A stretch of 10,496 bases of DNA. Source: RUG760 sp045642205 (lineage in GTDB: Bacteria; Bacillota; Clostridia; Lachnospirales; Bianqueaceae). Numbering within the stretch: position 1 is the first letter of the stretch; each line of letters begins with the position of its first letter. The notes beneath the pieces are model-generated. The model worked only from the letters and a program-made list of their open reading frames with translations, did not search any database and was not told the origin of the DNA. The stretch covers positions 1 through 10,496 of the forward strand of contig JAZUIK010000037.1 in assembly GCA_045642205.1 (NCBI GenBank), written 5' to 3'. Shown piece by piece: positions 1 through 6,531 of this stretch. The translations under genes were made by a program, and so were the position numbers.

Positions 1-1
1 G

Positions 2-88
2 ATCATTCCATATTATGAAAAAAGCTATCCTGCTTTTACTGACATGGCCATTAGGACCATCAAGAGGATCTTAAAATATACCTCGTAA
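2..88 (+). CDS. C-terminal end of an unidentified protein (5' truncated by window edge)
   Basis: Reading from base 2, an open frame of 28 codons runs to a TAA at 86-88. Its end (YPAFTDMAIRTIKRILKY) looks like an amphipathic, basic C-terminal helix rather than random sequence. The strong terminator just downstream (124-153) also fits a plus-strand gene ending here. Too little is visible to name a family, and no motif is recognisable. It converges with luxS. The frame could still be chance, because 28 codons is short. Confidence 0.45.
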   Translation: MIPYYEKSYPAFTDMAIRTIKRILKYTS

Positions 89-123
89 ATATCTGATAGA
101 ACATTCACTCACCGGCGTACAGC

Positions 124-153
124 AAAAAAGCGGCTCTCTCGAGTCGCTTTTTT
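124..153. terminator. Bidirectional intrinsic terminator between convergent genes
   Basis: AAAAAAGCG (124-132) pairs perfectly with CGCTTTTTT (145-153) around a 12-base loop that can pair partly with itself. The A-run and T-run on either side make it a Rho-independent terminator on both strands. It would serve the plus-strand gene ending at 88 and luxS ending at 190 on the minus strand. Confidence 0.85.
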
Positions 154-189
154 ACATTTGTATACTATTCATCCGATACGGATCAGGCA

Positions 190-651
190 TTACTCCGCGT
201 ATACCATATCTGCCTCGGTCCAGTTTTCCAGGACCTTGAGCATATCGATGGCTACTTCCTTTGCTCCGGGAAGATCATGCTCCAGATAATTGCCGCATTC
301 CCATCTCTTGCTTCCAGGGATCTCGCCTTCGAAATCACGGATAAATGCAAAACTCTCCTGCACCAGTTTAATAGCTTCCTCCTTGGTTACATCATCTCTC
401 ATGAGGAAATAGAAACCGGTACGGCAGCCCATGGGACCTACATAGACGACACTGTCTGTATACTTGGAATTACGTGCATAGGTGGCAAACAGATGCTCAA
501 AGGTGTGCAGCGCAGGGTTGGAAACATAGTCTCCCTGGTTGGGCTTTTTCATGCGGATATCGTAGGTGATGACATCTCCATCTACACGGGACACATACAT
601 ACCTTTTTCCAGAACATCATGGTTGATCGTGAAACTGGCAATTGCTTTCAT
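190..651 (-). CDS. luxS: S-ribosylhomocysteine lyase LuxS
   Basis: Cytosolic LuxS cleaves S-ribosylhomocysteine to homocysteine and DPD, the precursor of autoinducer-2, in the activated methyl cycle. The 153-residue length is normal for Gram-positive LuxS. The metal-binding HxxEH motif is present (His49, Glu52, His53 in HTFEHLFATYARN), as are the catalytic Cys76 in GPMGCRTGF and the third metal ligand Cys119 in ECGNY. AAGGAG lies just upstream of the ATG at 651, which settles the start. The gene follows the tailed membrane protein gene by 60 bases on the same strand and may be cotranscribed with it. No SAH nucleosidase gene, its usual metabolic partner, is visible here. Identification is firm. 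Confidence 0.97.
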   Translation of the reverse strand: MKAIASFTINHDVLEKGMYVSRVDGDVITYDIRMKKPNQGDYVSNPALHTFEHLFATYARNSKYTDSVVYVGPMGCRTGFYFLMRDDVTKEEAIKLVQESFAFIRDFEGEIPGSKRWECGNYLEHDLPGAKEVAIDMLKVLENWTEADMVYAE

Positions 652-676
652 GGAACTTCTCCTTTTCAGACAGAAT

Positions 677-699
677 ACCCCCGCCGAGAAGGCAGGGGT
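677..699 (-). other. Intergenic hairpin upstream of luxS
   Basis: ACCCC (677-681) pairs with GGGGT (695-699) and GCC (683-685) with GGC (691-693), with one C/A mismatch and a 5-base loop. It sits between the stop of the upstream membrane-protein gene and the luxS ribosome binding site. No T-run follows in the minus direction, so it is not a classic terminator. It may be a processing or attenuation element in a bicistronic mRNA; that role is inference. Confidence 0.45.
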
Positions 700-711
700 G
701 AATGGTGGCTA

Positions 712-1377
712 TTAGTAAATATAAGGCAGGCTTCCTGCAGCTGCTACACAAAGGATCGTGCAGAGGATCGTAGGAATACTGATAACGATACCGATGATTC
801 CGCAGATCAGTCCTGCCAGTGCCATACCGGACATCTTTCCGGTGTAGGTCTTCTTTCCTGCTTTGACTGCCAGGATAATTGCTGCGATACCTGCGCCAAG
901 AGCTACCAGAGCAGCCCATCCGAACCATGCAAGAACAGCGGAGCCGATACCACAGATCAGTGCAGCGATCTCCAGACCGCTCTTTTTCTGAGGCTGAGCG
1001 TACATCTGCTGATACTGAGGCTGTGCGTACTGATTGTACTGAGGCTGCTGTGCATACTGATTGGTGTAGGTATTCGTGGTGCCAGTAGTTCCGGGATTCT
1101 GCTGATATCCGGTTGCAGAATAGGGATTCACATTGGGCTGACCCTGATTCTGTTGTGAATAGGGATTCACATTAGGCTGTGCCTGATATGCCTGATTAGG
1201 CTGAGTGTAAGGCTGCGTATAGGGATTAGCTGCCTGAGCTTCTTCAGGAGCAGTGTAAGCAGGTGCTTCCGGCTGAGGCATAGCGTAGGGGTTTACCTCG
1301 CTCTGTGCGGTATATGCGGTTTCAGGAACAACAGGTTCCTGATTGATGGGCTGATTGTTAGGATTGAATTCACTCAT
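712..1377 (-). CDS. Small membrane protein with long Asn/Pro/Tyr/Gln-rich N-terminal tail (DUF4190-like)
   Basis: Protein of 221 residues. Residues 1 to about 130 form a low-complexity, probably disordered tail rich in N, P, Y, Q, A and T, with four NPY units (for example VNPYSQQ and VNPYSAT) and Q/Y repeats. Two hydrophobic segments follow, at about 136-165 (IAALICGIGSAVLAWFGWAA onward) and about 183-212, separated by a basic loop (KAGKKTYTGK). Two Gly-rich helices of this kind resemble the DUF4190 family, whose function is unknown. GGAGGT at 1387-1392 supports the ATG at 1377. The tail begins MSEFNPN, much like the MSNFDPN start of the divergent htrA gene, and shares its NPY units. The sequence composition suggests a tail facing the cytoplasm; no biochemical function can be assigned. 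Confidence 0.75.
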   Translation of the reverse strand: MSEFNPNNQPINQEPVVPETAYTAQSEVNPYAMPQPEAPAYTAPEEAQAANPYTQPYTQPNQAYQAQPNVNPYSQQNQGQPNVNPYSATGYQQNPGTTGTTNTYTNQYAQQPQYNQYAQPQYQQMYAQPQKKSGLEIAALICGIGSAVLAWFGWAALVALGAGIAAIILAVKAGKKTYTGKMSGMALAGLICGIIGIVISIPTILCTILCVAAAGSLPYIY

Positions 1378-1409
1378 GATCTATCTACCTCCATGAAATG
1401 TCTTTTCCC

Positions 1410-1438
1410 ATAATACAATAGGATCCTTTGATTTTAAA
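1410..1438 (-). promoter_or_regulatory. Putative promoter for the tailed membrane protein (and possibly luxS)
   Basis: Read on the minus strand, TTTAAA (1433-1438) and TATTAT (1410-1415) are separated by exactly 17 bases, a sigma-A-like arrangement with a weak -35 and a good -10. Transcription would begin about 25 bases before the Shine-Dalgarno sequence at 1387-1392. Confidence 0.4.
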
Positions 1439-1495
1439 GACTTTTCTTTTTACATCGATGAAAAAAAGAAAAAGAGTTACTTTCATGTCACAGTT

Positions 1496-1523
1496 TTGAC
1501 AAATTTTCATTTTATGATACCAT
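1496..1523 (+). promoter_or_regulatory. Putative promoter for the htrA locus
   Basis: A consensus -35 box TTGACA (1496-1501) is followed after 16 bases by TACCAT (1518-1523), a weak -10. TATGAT at 1513-1518 is a better -10 by sequence but lies too close to this -35. The exact -10 is therefore uncertain. Confidence 0.45.
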
Positions 1524-1550
1524 GCATACACAGAAAGGAGACAGCGTCCT

Positions 1551-1772
1551 ATGAGTAATTTCGATCCTAATCATACCGATCCTCTGTTTGACCCTTCCGA
1601 AACCGACCGCGCGGAAGAAACTGACAAAAACGAAGCTACCGATATTAATGCGCCCGCAGAAGAGCAGGCCCCCACACAGACTCAGCCTCAGTCTAATCAG
1701 GTCAATCCTTATTCCAATCCCTACCAGGATCTGTACGGAAATCAAAACCAGAATCCTTATAGTGCTCCGTGA
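1551..1772 (+). pseudogene. N-terminal NPY-repeat tail of HtrA, cut off by an in-frame TGA
   Basis: This 73-codon frame begins at ATG 1551 with a good Shine-Dalgarno (AAAGGAG, 1534-1540). It encodes an acidic stretch (PSETDRAEETDKNEATD) and then NPY repeats, ending at TGA 1770-1772. The same frame continues without further stops from 1773, still as NPY repeats (CNPYTNPYNPYANPY), through a Lys-rich juxtamembrane segment into the HtrA coding region and on to the stop at 3149. The uninterrupted gene would be 532 codons. The TGA therefore looks like a nonsense change (or sequence error) within one gene rather than the natural end of a separate small protein. Eleven NPY units lie between 1704 and 1871. 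Confidence 0.7.
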
Positions 1773-1871
1773 TGTAACCCCTACACCAATCCCTATAACC
1801 CTTATGCTAATCCTTACCAAGGGCAGCAGAATCCCTATCACAATCCCTATTCCAATCCGTATAATCCCTAT
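1704..1871 (+). repeat. NPY codon-repeat tract in the htrA N-terminal region
   Basis: Eleven Asn-Pro-Tyr units are encoded in one frame, mostly AAT-CC(C/T)-TA(T/C) separated by zero to several codons. They are densest between 1776 and 1871. Near-identical 9-base units make slippage plausible. The tract spans the in-frame TGA at 1770-1772. Confidence 0.8.
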
Positions 1872-1895
1872 CCGCAGCCCACACCTCCCAAAAAG

Positions 1896-1910
1896 AAGGG
1901 AGTCGGTATG
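1896..1910 (+). promoter_or_regulatory. Possible internal Shine-Dalgarno and start codon for HtrA
   Basis: AAGGGAG (1896-1902) contains GGAG and ends 5 bases before ATG 1908. These bases are also Lys/Gly/Val codons of the uninterrupted frame. A ribosome starting here would make an HtrA that keeps its membrane anchor but lacks the NPY tail. Confidence 0.5.
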
Positions 1911-3149
1911 CGTGGTACCATTGCGATCATCCTGATCTGTGCGATCCTGTTTGGCTGCATCGGCTATGGCGGAGCAGAATTTGTCCGTTCCCTTCGTCAG
2001 AGGCCTTCATCTTCTTCTCAGACACAGCCTGACAATCGTACACAGACCCCACAGAATGACAATGGTTCCAAGGGAAATCTTCCTTCCCTTCCCGATACCT
2101 CTTCCGTACCCTCCGGCGGTTCTCTTCTGACCATTGAAGAGGTAGAACCCATGACCCTGACCGTAGCTCCCAAAGATGACGCGGTCCTGACCATCCCTCA
2201 GGTAGTTGAAAAGACTGCTGACAGCGTAGTTGAGATCACTACCGAGATCGTGGCTACCAGCCCCTTCATGCAGCAGTACATCACCTCCGGCGCCGGATCC
2301 GGTGTTATCATCGCCGAAAACGGATACATCCTGACCAATAATCATGTTATTGCCGATGCGTCCTCCATTACGGTTACTCTTCATAACGGAGACAGCTATC
2401 CTGCCGTACTGGTCGGTCTGGATGAGGATCTGGATATTGCCCTTCTGAAGATCGAAGCTACCGGCCTGACTCCAGCCATGATCGGCACCTCTTCCGATCT
2501 GCTGGTCGGTCAGACCATCATTGTTATCGGAAATCCTCTGGGACAGTTGGGTGGTTCTGTTACTCACGGTATCATCTCTGCTCTGGAACGCAATATTACC
2601 ATCGATGGCACGACCATGACCCTGATGCAGATCGATGCTGCTGTTAACCCCGGAAATTCCGGTGGTGCCCTGTTTGATGAAGCCGGTGATCTTGTCGGTA
2701 TCGTCAATGCGAAATCCGGTGGTAATAATGTAGAAGGCATCGGATTCGCCATCCCTATTGACAATGTCATGGAAATCGTAGATGATCTTCTCAACTACGG
2801 CTATGTAAAAGGTAAGCCTGCTCTCGGCATTACCATGATCGACATTACCACATCTCAGATGGCATACATGTATCAGGTCGGCGAGCTTGGTCCCTACATT
2901 TACAGTATTTCTGAAGGAAGTGCTGCTGAACAGGCAGGTCTTGAGCGCGGTGATCGTATCGTCTCCATCAATGGTGTTGAGGTCAATAATGCAGCCGAAG
3001 TCAAAGAGCAGGTCTCCGGAGTCTCTGTTGGTGACACCCTCACCATGATCGTTTCTCGAAACGGACAATCCGTCACTGTAACGGTGACCATGGGCGAGTA
3101 CATCCCTAACGGTATCAAAGGACGTATTACCTCCGGCAGTCTGAATTGA
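1908..3149 (+). CDS. htrA: Membrane-anchored HtrA/DegP-type serine protease with C-terminal PDZ domain
   Basis: An S1C-family protease that degrades misfolded envelope proteins. From the ATG at 1908 the product has 413 residues: one transmembrane helix at about 4-27 (TIAIILICAILFGCIGYGG), a Ser/Gln/Pro linker, a trypsin-like domain at about 85-290, and a PDZ domain at about 305-400. The catalytic triad is intact: His146 in TNNHVIAD, Asp176 in DLDIALLK, Ser251 in GNPGNSGGAL. The signal-anchor topology places the protease outside the cell. The natural start is probably ATG 1551, 119 codons upstream in frame, but TGA 1770-1772 blocks that reading; 1908 is the first good restart and still yields all functional domains. 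The lipid kinase gene follows after 46 bases and may share the transcript. Family assignment is firm; the start is uncertain. Confidence 0.92.
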   Translation: MRGTIAIILICAILFGCIGYGGAEFVRSLRQRPSSSSQTQPDNRTQTPQNDNGSKGNLPSLPDTSSVPSGGSLLTIEEVEPMTLTVAPKDDAVLTIPQVVEKTADSVVEITTEIVATSPFMQQYITSGAGSGVIIAENGYILTNNHVIADASSITVTLHNGDSYPAVLVGLDEDLDIALLKIEATGLTPAMIGTSSDLLVGQTIIVIGNPLGQLGGSVTHGIISALERNITIDGTTMTLMQIDAAVNPGNSGGALFDEAGDLVGIVNAKSGGNNVEGIGFAIPIDNVMEIVDDLLNYGYVKGKPALGITMIDITTSQMAYMYQVGELGPYIYSISEGSAAEQAGLERGDRIVSINGVEVNNAAEVKEQVSGVSVGDTLTMIVSRNGQSVTVTVTMGEYIPNGIKGRITSGSLN

Positions 3150-3195
3150 TCTTTTCATATTCCCAATACAACTAAGTCATAAAGGACGTTACTCT

Positions 3196-4086
3196 ATGAA
3201 AAAACTTCTTCTGGTCTATAATCCTCATGCAGGCCACGGCCAGTTTCCCACCCAGCTCCACGATGTCATCGATCTGTTTACCAATGCAGATTATCTGGTC
3301 ACTGCCTATCCCACCCAGAGATCCGGAGATGCAACCACCTTTGTCCGTGATCATCTCCATGAATATGATGTACTCGCAGTCAGCGGAGGCGACGGAACAC
3401 TTCATGAATGTGTCAACGCTCTGATGTCTGTTCCTAAGAGTGAGCGTATTCCCGTAGGATTCATTCCTGCGGGCAGTACCAATGATTTTGCCGTCAGTCA
3501 CAATATCGATCCCGATATCCTTACCTCTGCCGAAGAGATCATCCAGGGAACGCCTGTATTCTTTGATATCGGTCAGTTGGGTTCCAACTTCTTCACCTAT
3601 GTGGCTGCCTTTGGTATCTTCACCGATGTACCTTACGATACCCCTCAGGATCTGAAGAATGCTTTTGGTTATATCGCCTATGTTTTCGAAGGCGCCAGCA
3701 AGCTGCCTACCTATAAAGCTCAGCATATTATCGTCAATGTGGATGGAGAGACCATCGAGGGAGATTTCGTTCTCGGTATCGTTTCCAATACGACCCGTGT
3801 TGGCGGCATCAAACTGCAGCAGAAAGATATCGATCTTCACGATGGACTTTCAGAGTTGTATCTGATCAAGGATTCCACCAATCCGATCGACTTCCTCGAT
3901 CTGATGAACTGTCTGATCCGCAAGGATTACTCTTCTCCTCTCCTGATCCATCGTCAGGCAAAAGACATTACTTTCGAGTCCGATAAACCCATTGCCTGGA
4001 CCATGGATGGTGAATACGGCGGATCCTTTGAATCCGTTCGTTCCCATACCTGTGCCAACGCCCTGCCGGTGATGATCAAAGAATAA
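3196..4086 (+). CDS. Diacylglycerol/lipid kinase of the DgkB/BmrU/YegS family
   Basis: Cytosolic or membrane-associated kinase of 296 residues, within the usual 290-310. The nucleotide-binding signatures are present: NPHAG at 9-13, SGGDGTLHE at 63-71 and PAGSTNDFA at 91-99. Asp216-Gly217 (DGLSELYLI) lies in the position of the family's catalytic aspartate region, and MDGE at 270-273 matches the conserved C-terminal motif. In Gram-positive bacteria DgkB returns diacylglycerol from lipoteichoic acid synthesis to phosphatidic acid; other members phosphorylate other lipids, so the substrate is not proven. AAAGGA at 3181-3186 supports the start. It lies 46 bases after htrA on the same strand, consistent with an envelope-related operon. 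Homologues are often annotated generically as YegS/Rv2252/BmrU lipid kinase. Confidence 0.9.
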   Translation: MKKLLLVYNPHAGHGQFPTQLHDVIDLFTNADYLVTAYPTQRSGDATTFVRDHLHEYDVLAVSGGDGTLHECVNALMSVPKSERIPVGFIPAGSTNDFAVSHNIDPDILTSAEEIIQGTPVFFDIGQLGSNFFTYVAAFGIFTDVPYDTPQDLKNAFGYIAYVFEGASKLPTYKAQHIIVNVDGETIEGDFVLGIVSNTTRVGGIKLQQKDIDLHDGLSELYLIKDSTNPIDFLDLMNCLIRKDYSSPLLIHRQAKDITFESDKPIAWTMDGEYGGSFESVRSHTCANALPVMIKE

Positions 4087-4108
4087 TGTGAAAAAATTTT
4101 AAAAAACT

Positions 4109-4210
4109 AATAAGGAGATGCCTTACCGGCGTCTCGCTGCATGATCAGGGTTATCAGAATATCAGATTCCTTCGATCGCAGATGTCGCCGGTAATAGGCA
4201 TCTCCTTATT
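4109..4210. repeat. 102-bp long-arm inverted repeat between convergent genes
   Basis: The left arm AATAAGGAGATGCC (4109-4122) plus TTACCGGCG (4123-4131) is matched by CGCCGGTAA (4186-4194) plus GGCATCTCCTTATT (4197-4210). The 23 base pairs are perfect apart from a 2-base bulge (4195-4196). Inside, CTGC/GCAG and GATC/GATC (4144-4146 region and 4174-4180) can extend the stem. It lies 22 bases after the lipid kinase stop codon. It could act as a terminator for either strand, although its T-tails are poor, or it could be a short non-autonomous palindromic repeat element. Confidence 0.7.
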
Positions 4211-4226
4211 TATTCAAATTCTTCTC

Positions 4227-4263
4227 AAAACGTCACAGAAAAGCTCCGCTTCTTTGCGTTTTT
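4227..4263. terminator. Possible bidirectional terminator
   Basis: AAAACG (4227-4232) pairs with CGTTTT (4257-4262). Inside, AGAAAAGC and GCTTCTTT form an imperfect stem around TCC. TTTTT at 4259-4263 on the plus strand gives a T-tail, and the minus strand ends in TTTT. It would close the convergent lipid kinase and epimerase transcripts. The stem is imperfect, so confidence is moderate. Confidence 0.45.
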
Positions 4264-4265
4264 CT

Positions 4266-4322
4266 CATCTGATACATAGTTTCACACCAAACGTGAAACT
4301 ATGCAGATGGCTCCGCCATCTG
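4266..4322. repeat. Two overlapping, mutually exclusive hairpins
   Basis: CATCTG (4266-4271) plus CATAGTTTCAC (4275-4285) pairs with GTGAAACTATG (4293-4303) plus CAGATG (4304-4309), giving 17 base pairs with one 3-base bulge and a 7-base loop. The same CAGATGG (4304-4310) can instead pair with CCATCTG (4316-4322) around CTCCG. On the minus strand the second hairpin follows directly after the epimerase TAA codon (4323-4325). Neither hairpin is followed by a T-run. Confidence 0.65.
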
Positions 4323-5351
4323 TTAGACGCGCTCCCAGATATACTTAGCGGTCTCGAGGCCGTAGTAAGCACCTGCGGTGCACTCTTCCATGCCCTCAAA
4401 CTCAAGAGAGATCTCCTTGGTGTAGCCGGAGTTCTTGATGATGGAAAGGATCTTCCACATATCCATGTCTCCCTGACCTACAATAGCACCACGAAGGAGC
4501 TTGCTTCCGTCTGCAGTTCCTACATAACCAAACTCGGGAATGTAAACTTCACGATCCTTCTCAGAGAAGTCGGGATCCCAGGGGTTCTTCTGGTCGATCT
4601 TGGTAGTAGCCTCGGGGAATGCAACATACATACCGTCCTGAGGATACATATTCTTTACGTCACGGATATAGAAGTCCTTCAGGTGGATCATGTCAGCATA
4701 CTGAACTGCCTTCTTAACTTCGACAGCAGGATCCTGATCTACACAGAGGTAGTTTCCTACATCCATGGTCAGACCAACGTTGGGACGATCAGCGGCCTTC
4801 AGGATACGGATGATACGGTCAGCGCCATTAACGTACAGACCATGGTTCTCCAGAGTGGTGCTCATTCCCATGGTTGCAGCATAGTCAGCCAGGATCTGAA
4901 CAGCCTTGACCAGCCAGGGGAAGTCCTTCTCGAACTGCTCGGGAGTGTTCTTGCCATCGGGCTGTGCGCCGGAGCAGGTATCGTTACGGAACTTCTTGAT
5001 GCCCATCTCATGAGCAAGCTCCATGTAGGTCTTAACGCGAGCGATTGCCTTATCAAACAGGACCTGTCTCTCTTCGTCGGTAGAAGCCTCGGACTCCTTG
5101 AAAACGAAGCGTGCATTCAGAGAGAATGCGGACAGAGGAAGATTGATCTCCTCTGCATGCTTACGGATCTGCTGTGCCAGCTCGTGGTTTGCGTTTCCTT
5201 CTCTGTCAACCAGAGGAAGACCGAAGGGAACGATCTCCAGATGGGTGCATCCATGGTCCTTTGCCCAGTCCATGATGTCGAAGAAGGTCCACTTGTCCAG
5301 AAGCATCTTAGTCCACAGGCAGTAGCTGCTGATACCAATGTTCATTGCCAT
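4323..5351 (-). CDS. TIM-barrel sugar phosphate isomerase/epimerase family protein, copy 1
   Basis: Protein of 342 residues in the xylose isomerase-like TIM-barrel family (AP endonuclease 2 superfamily; IolE/IolI and tagatose epimerase relatives). Strand-end motifs run in order: IGISSYC, LEIVPFGLPL at 38-47, LSAFSLNA at 73-80, TLENHG at 166-171, MDVGN at 196-200, MIHLKDF at 221-227 and LEFEG at 316-320. Glu168, Asp197, His223 and a Glu at 317 or 319 fit the metal-binding set of the family. The substrate is unknown. AAGGAG about 10 bases upstream supports the ATG at 5351. It lies 68 bases downstream of a close paralogue and is probably in the same operon, since I see no convincing promoter in the gap. 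The divergent dehydrogenase suggests a sugar, polyol or keto-sugar pathway; that link is inference. Confidence 0.85.
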   Translation of the reverse strand: MAMNIGISSYCLWTKMLLDKWTFFDIMDWAKDHGCTHLEIVPFGLPLVDREGNANHELAQQIRKHAEEINLPLSAFSLNARFVFKESEASTDEERQVLFDKAIARVKTYMELAHEMGIKKFRNDTCSGAQPDGKNTPEQFEKDFPWLVKAVQILADYAATMGMSTTLENHGLYVNGADRIIRILKAADRPNVGLTMDVGNYLCVDQDPAVEVKKAVQYADMIHLKDFYIRDVKNMYPQDGMYVAFPEATTKIDQKNPWDPDFSEKDREVYIPEFGYVGTADGSKLLRGAIVGQGDMDMWKILSIIKNSGYTKEISLEFEGMEECTAGAYYGLETAKYIWERV

Positions 5352-5419
5352 GATAGTAATCTCCTTAATTAATGTAGATATTTTTGCTTATCCCTGTTCA
5401 CGGGACAAATATTAACAGA

Positions 5420-6397
5420 TTAAATGCGATCCCAGATGTACTTAGCCATCTCCAGACCGTAGTAGGTTCCTGCTACGCAGTCTTCCATGCCTTCAAACTC
5501 CAGAGAGATCTCCTTGTCATATCCGGATTCCTTGATCACGGAGATGATCTTCCACATATCCATATCTCCCTGACCGATGATCGCACCGCGAAGGATCTGA
5601 TAATCGGCAAGTGCCGTAGTAACATAGGGAAGCTGGTTCTGGTTAGCCTTATGCTCCGCGGGAGTCTTAGCCATCTTTCTCTCTACCGGGAACATCTTCT
5701 TGGTGTCGCGGATGTAGAAGTCCTTCAGGTGGATCATATCAGCATACTTGATCGCTTTGCTGATAGCCACAACAGGATCTTCATTAACACACAGGAAGTT
5801 TCCGACGTCGACAGTCAGACCGATGTTGGGGCGGTTGGCTGCCTTCAGAATACGGATGACTCTCTCGGAACCGTTGGTGAAACGACCGTGGTTCTCCAAT
5901 GTGGTGCTCATACCCAAAGTAGCTGCATAATCAGCCAGGATCTGTACAGCCTTGACCAGAGTGGGGAAGTCCTTCTCGAACTGCTCGGGAGAGTTATCTC
6001 CATCCGGATGCATACCGGTGCAGGTGTCATTACGGAACTTCTTGATTCCCATCTCATGAGCCAGATTCATGTACATCTTGACACGCTCGATCTCTTTATC
6101 GAAGAGTTCCTGCTTCTTTTCTTCGGTAGGCGCCTCTTCCTTACTGAAAATAAAATGTGCATTTAAAGAGAATGCAGACAGGGGCAGGCCGATCTCCTTT
6201 GCATAATCGCGGATCTTTCCTGCGTATTCATAGTCGGGCTTTCCTTCTTCCACGCCCAAAGGCAGACCAAAAGGAACGATCTCCATATGTGTGCAGTTAT
6301 GTGCCTTTGCCCAATCCATTACCTGGAACAGGTCCATTTCCTGGCTGTAAAGCTTTCTGGAAAGGCAGTAACTGCTGATACCAATGTTCATTGCCAT
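5420..6397 (-). CDS. TIM-barrel sugar phosphate isomerase/epimerase family protein, copy 2
   Basis: Protein of 325 residues, a close paralogue of its downstream neighbour: the first 12 residues are identical (MAMNIGISSYCL), and the two align without gaps to about residue 234. The same barrel motifs occur at matching positions: MEIVPFGLPL at 38-47, TLENHG at 166-171, VDVGN at 196-200, MIHLKDF at 221-227. The final LEFEG is at 299-303. The presumed metal ligands (Glu168, Asp197, His223, Glu300 or 302) are conserved. Between about 236 and 270 it differs in sequence and is 17 residues shorter. GAGGAGG just upstream supports the ATG at 6397, and a consensus promoter lies at 6448-6476. It is first in the operon. 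The substrate is unknown. Alternatives in the family include keto-sugar epimerases, inosose dehydratase-like enzymes and deglycosidase subunits. Confidence 0.85.
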   Translation of the reverse strand: MAMNIGISSYCLSRKLYSQEMDLFQVMDWAKAHNCTHMEIVPFGLPLGVEEGKPDYEYAGKIRDYAKEIGLPLSAFSLNAHFIFSKEEAPTEEKKQELFDKEIERVKMYMNLAHEMGIKKFRNDTCTGMHPDGDNSPEQFEKDFPTLVKAVQILADYAATLGMSTTLENHGRFTNGSERVIRILKAANRPNIGLTVDVGNFLCVNEDPVVAISKAIKYADMIHLKDFYIRDTKKMFPVERKMAKTPAEHKANQNQLPYVTTALADYQILRGAIIGQGDMDMWKIISVIKESGYDKEISLEFEGMEDCVAGTYYGLEMAKYIWDRI

Positions 6398-6437
6398 GAC
6401 AATTCCTCCTCGCTGATCAGGGGAGTTTCCTCTCCTT

Positions 6438-6456
6438 TATTAAACCGATTTTAATA
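6438..6456. promoter_or_regulatory. Putative operator over the epimerase promoter
   Basis: TATTAAA and TTTAATA (6438-6444 and 6450-6456) are perfect inverted arms around CCGAT. The dyad covers the -10 box and the expected start of transcription of the epimerase operon, which is the usual place for a repressor site. The regulator is unknown. Confidence 0.4.
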
Positions 6457-6476
6457 TGGTGCAGTGCCCCTGTCAA
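6448..6476 (-). promoter_or_regulatory. Strong sigma-A-type promoter for the epimerase operon
   Basis: On the minus strand, TTGACA (6471-6476) is followed after exactly 17 bases by TAAAAT (6448-6453). Five of six -10 positions and all six -35 positions match consensus. Transcription would begin near 6441, leaving a leader of about 44 bases before ATG 6397. Confidence 0.75.
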
Positions 6477-6531
6477 TACCCTAAAACACCGCTGTTTTCT
6501 TCCTTTTTCTCTTCTATTTTTCATTTTCCGC

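Noticed and set aside
1770..1772. TGA in htrA as a selenocysteine codon
   Set aside because: It lies in a disordered repeat tail with no redox context, and the roughly 40 bases after it contain almost no G and cannot form the stem-loop needed for bacterial selenocysteine insertion.
1770..1772. TGA reassigned to a sense codon in this organism
   Set aside because: No other gene in the window has an internal TGA, and htrA itself ends at TGA 3147-3149 at the expected family length; reading through would add only ten codons before TAA 3180-3182. The window cannot rule it out completely, but the rest of the content fits a standard-code clostridium.
2007..3158. Open reading frame of 383 codons opposite htrA
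   Set aside because: The sense strand carries a complete HtrA with an intact catalytic triad; the antisense product has no recognisable domain.
4182..5372. Open reading frame of 396 codons on the plus strand opposite the first epimerase
   Set aside because: It is a codon-bias shadow of a well-supported TIM-barrel gene, has no ribosome binding site, and begins inside an inverted repeat.
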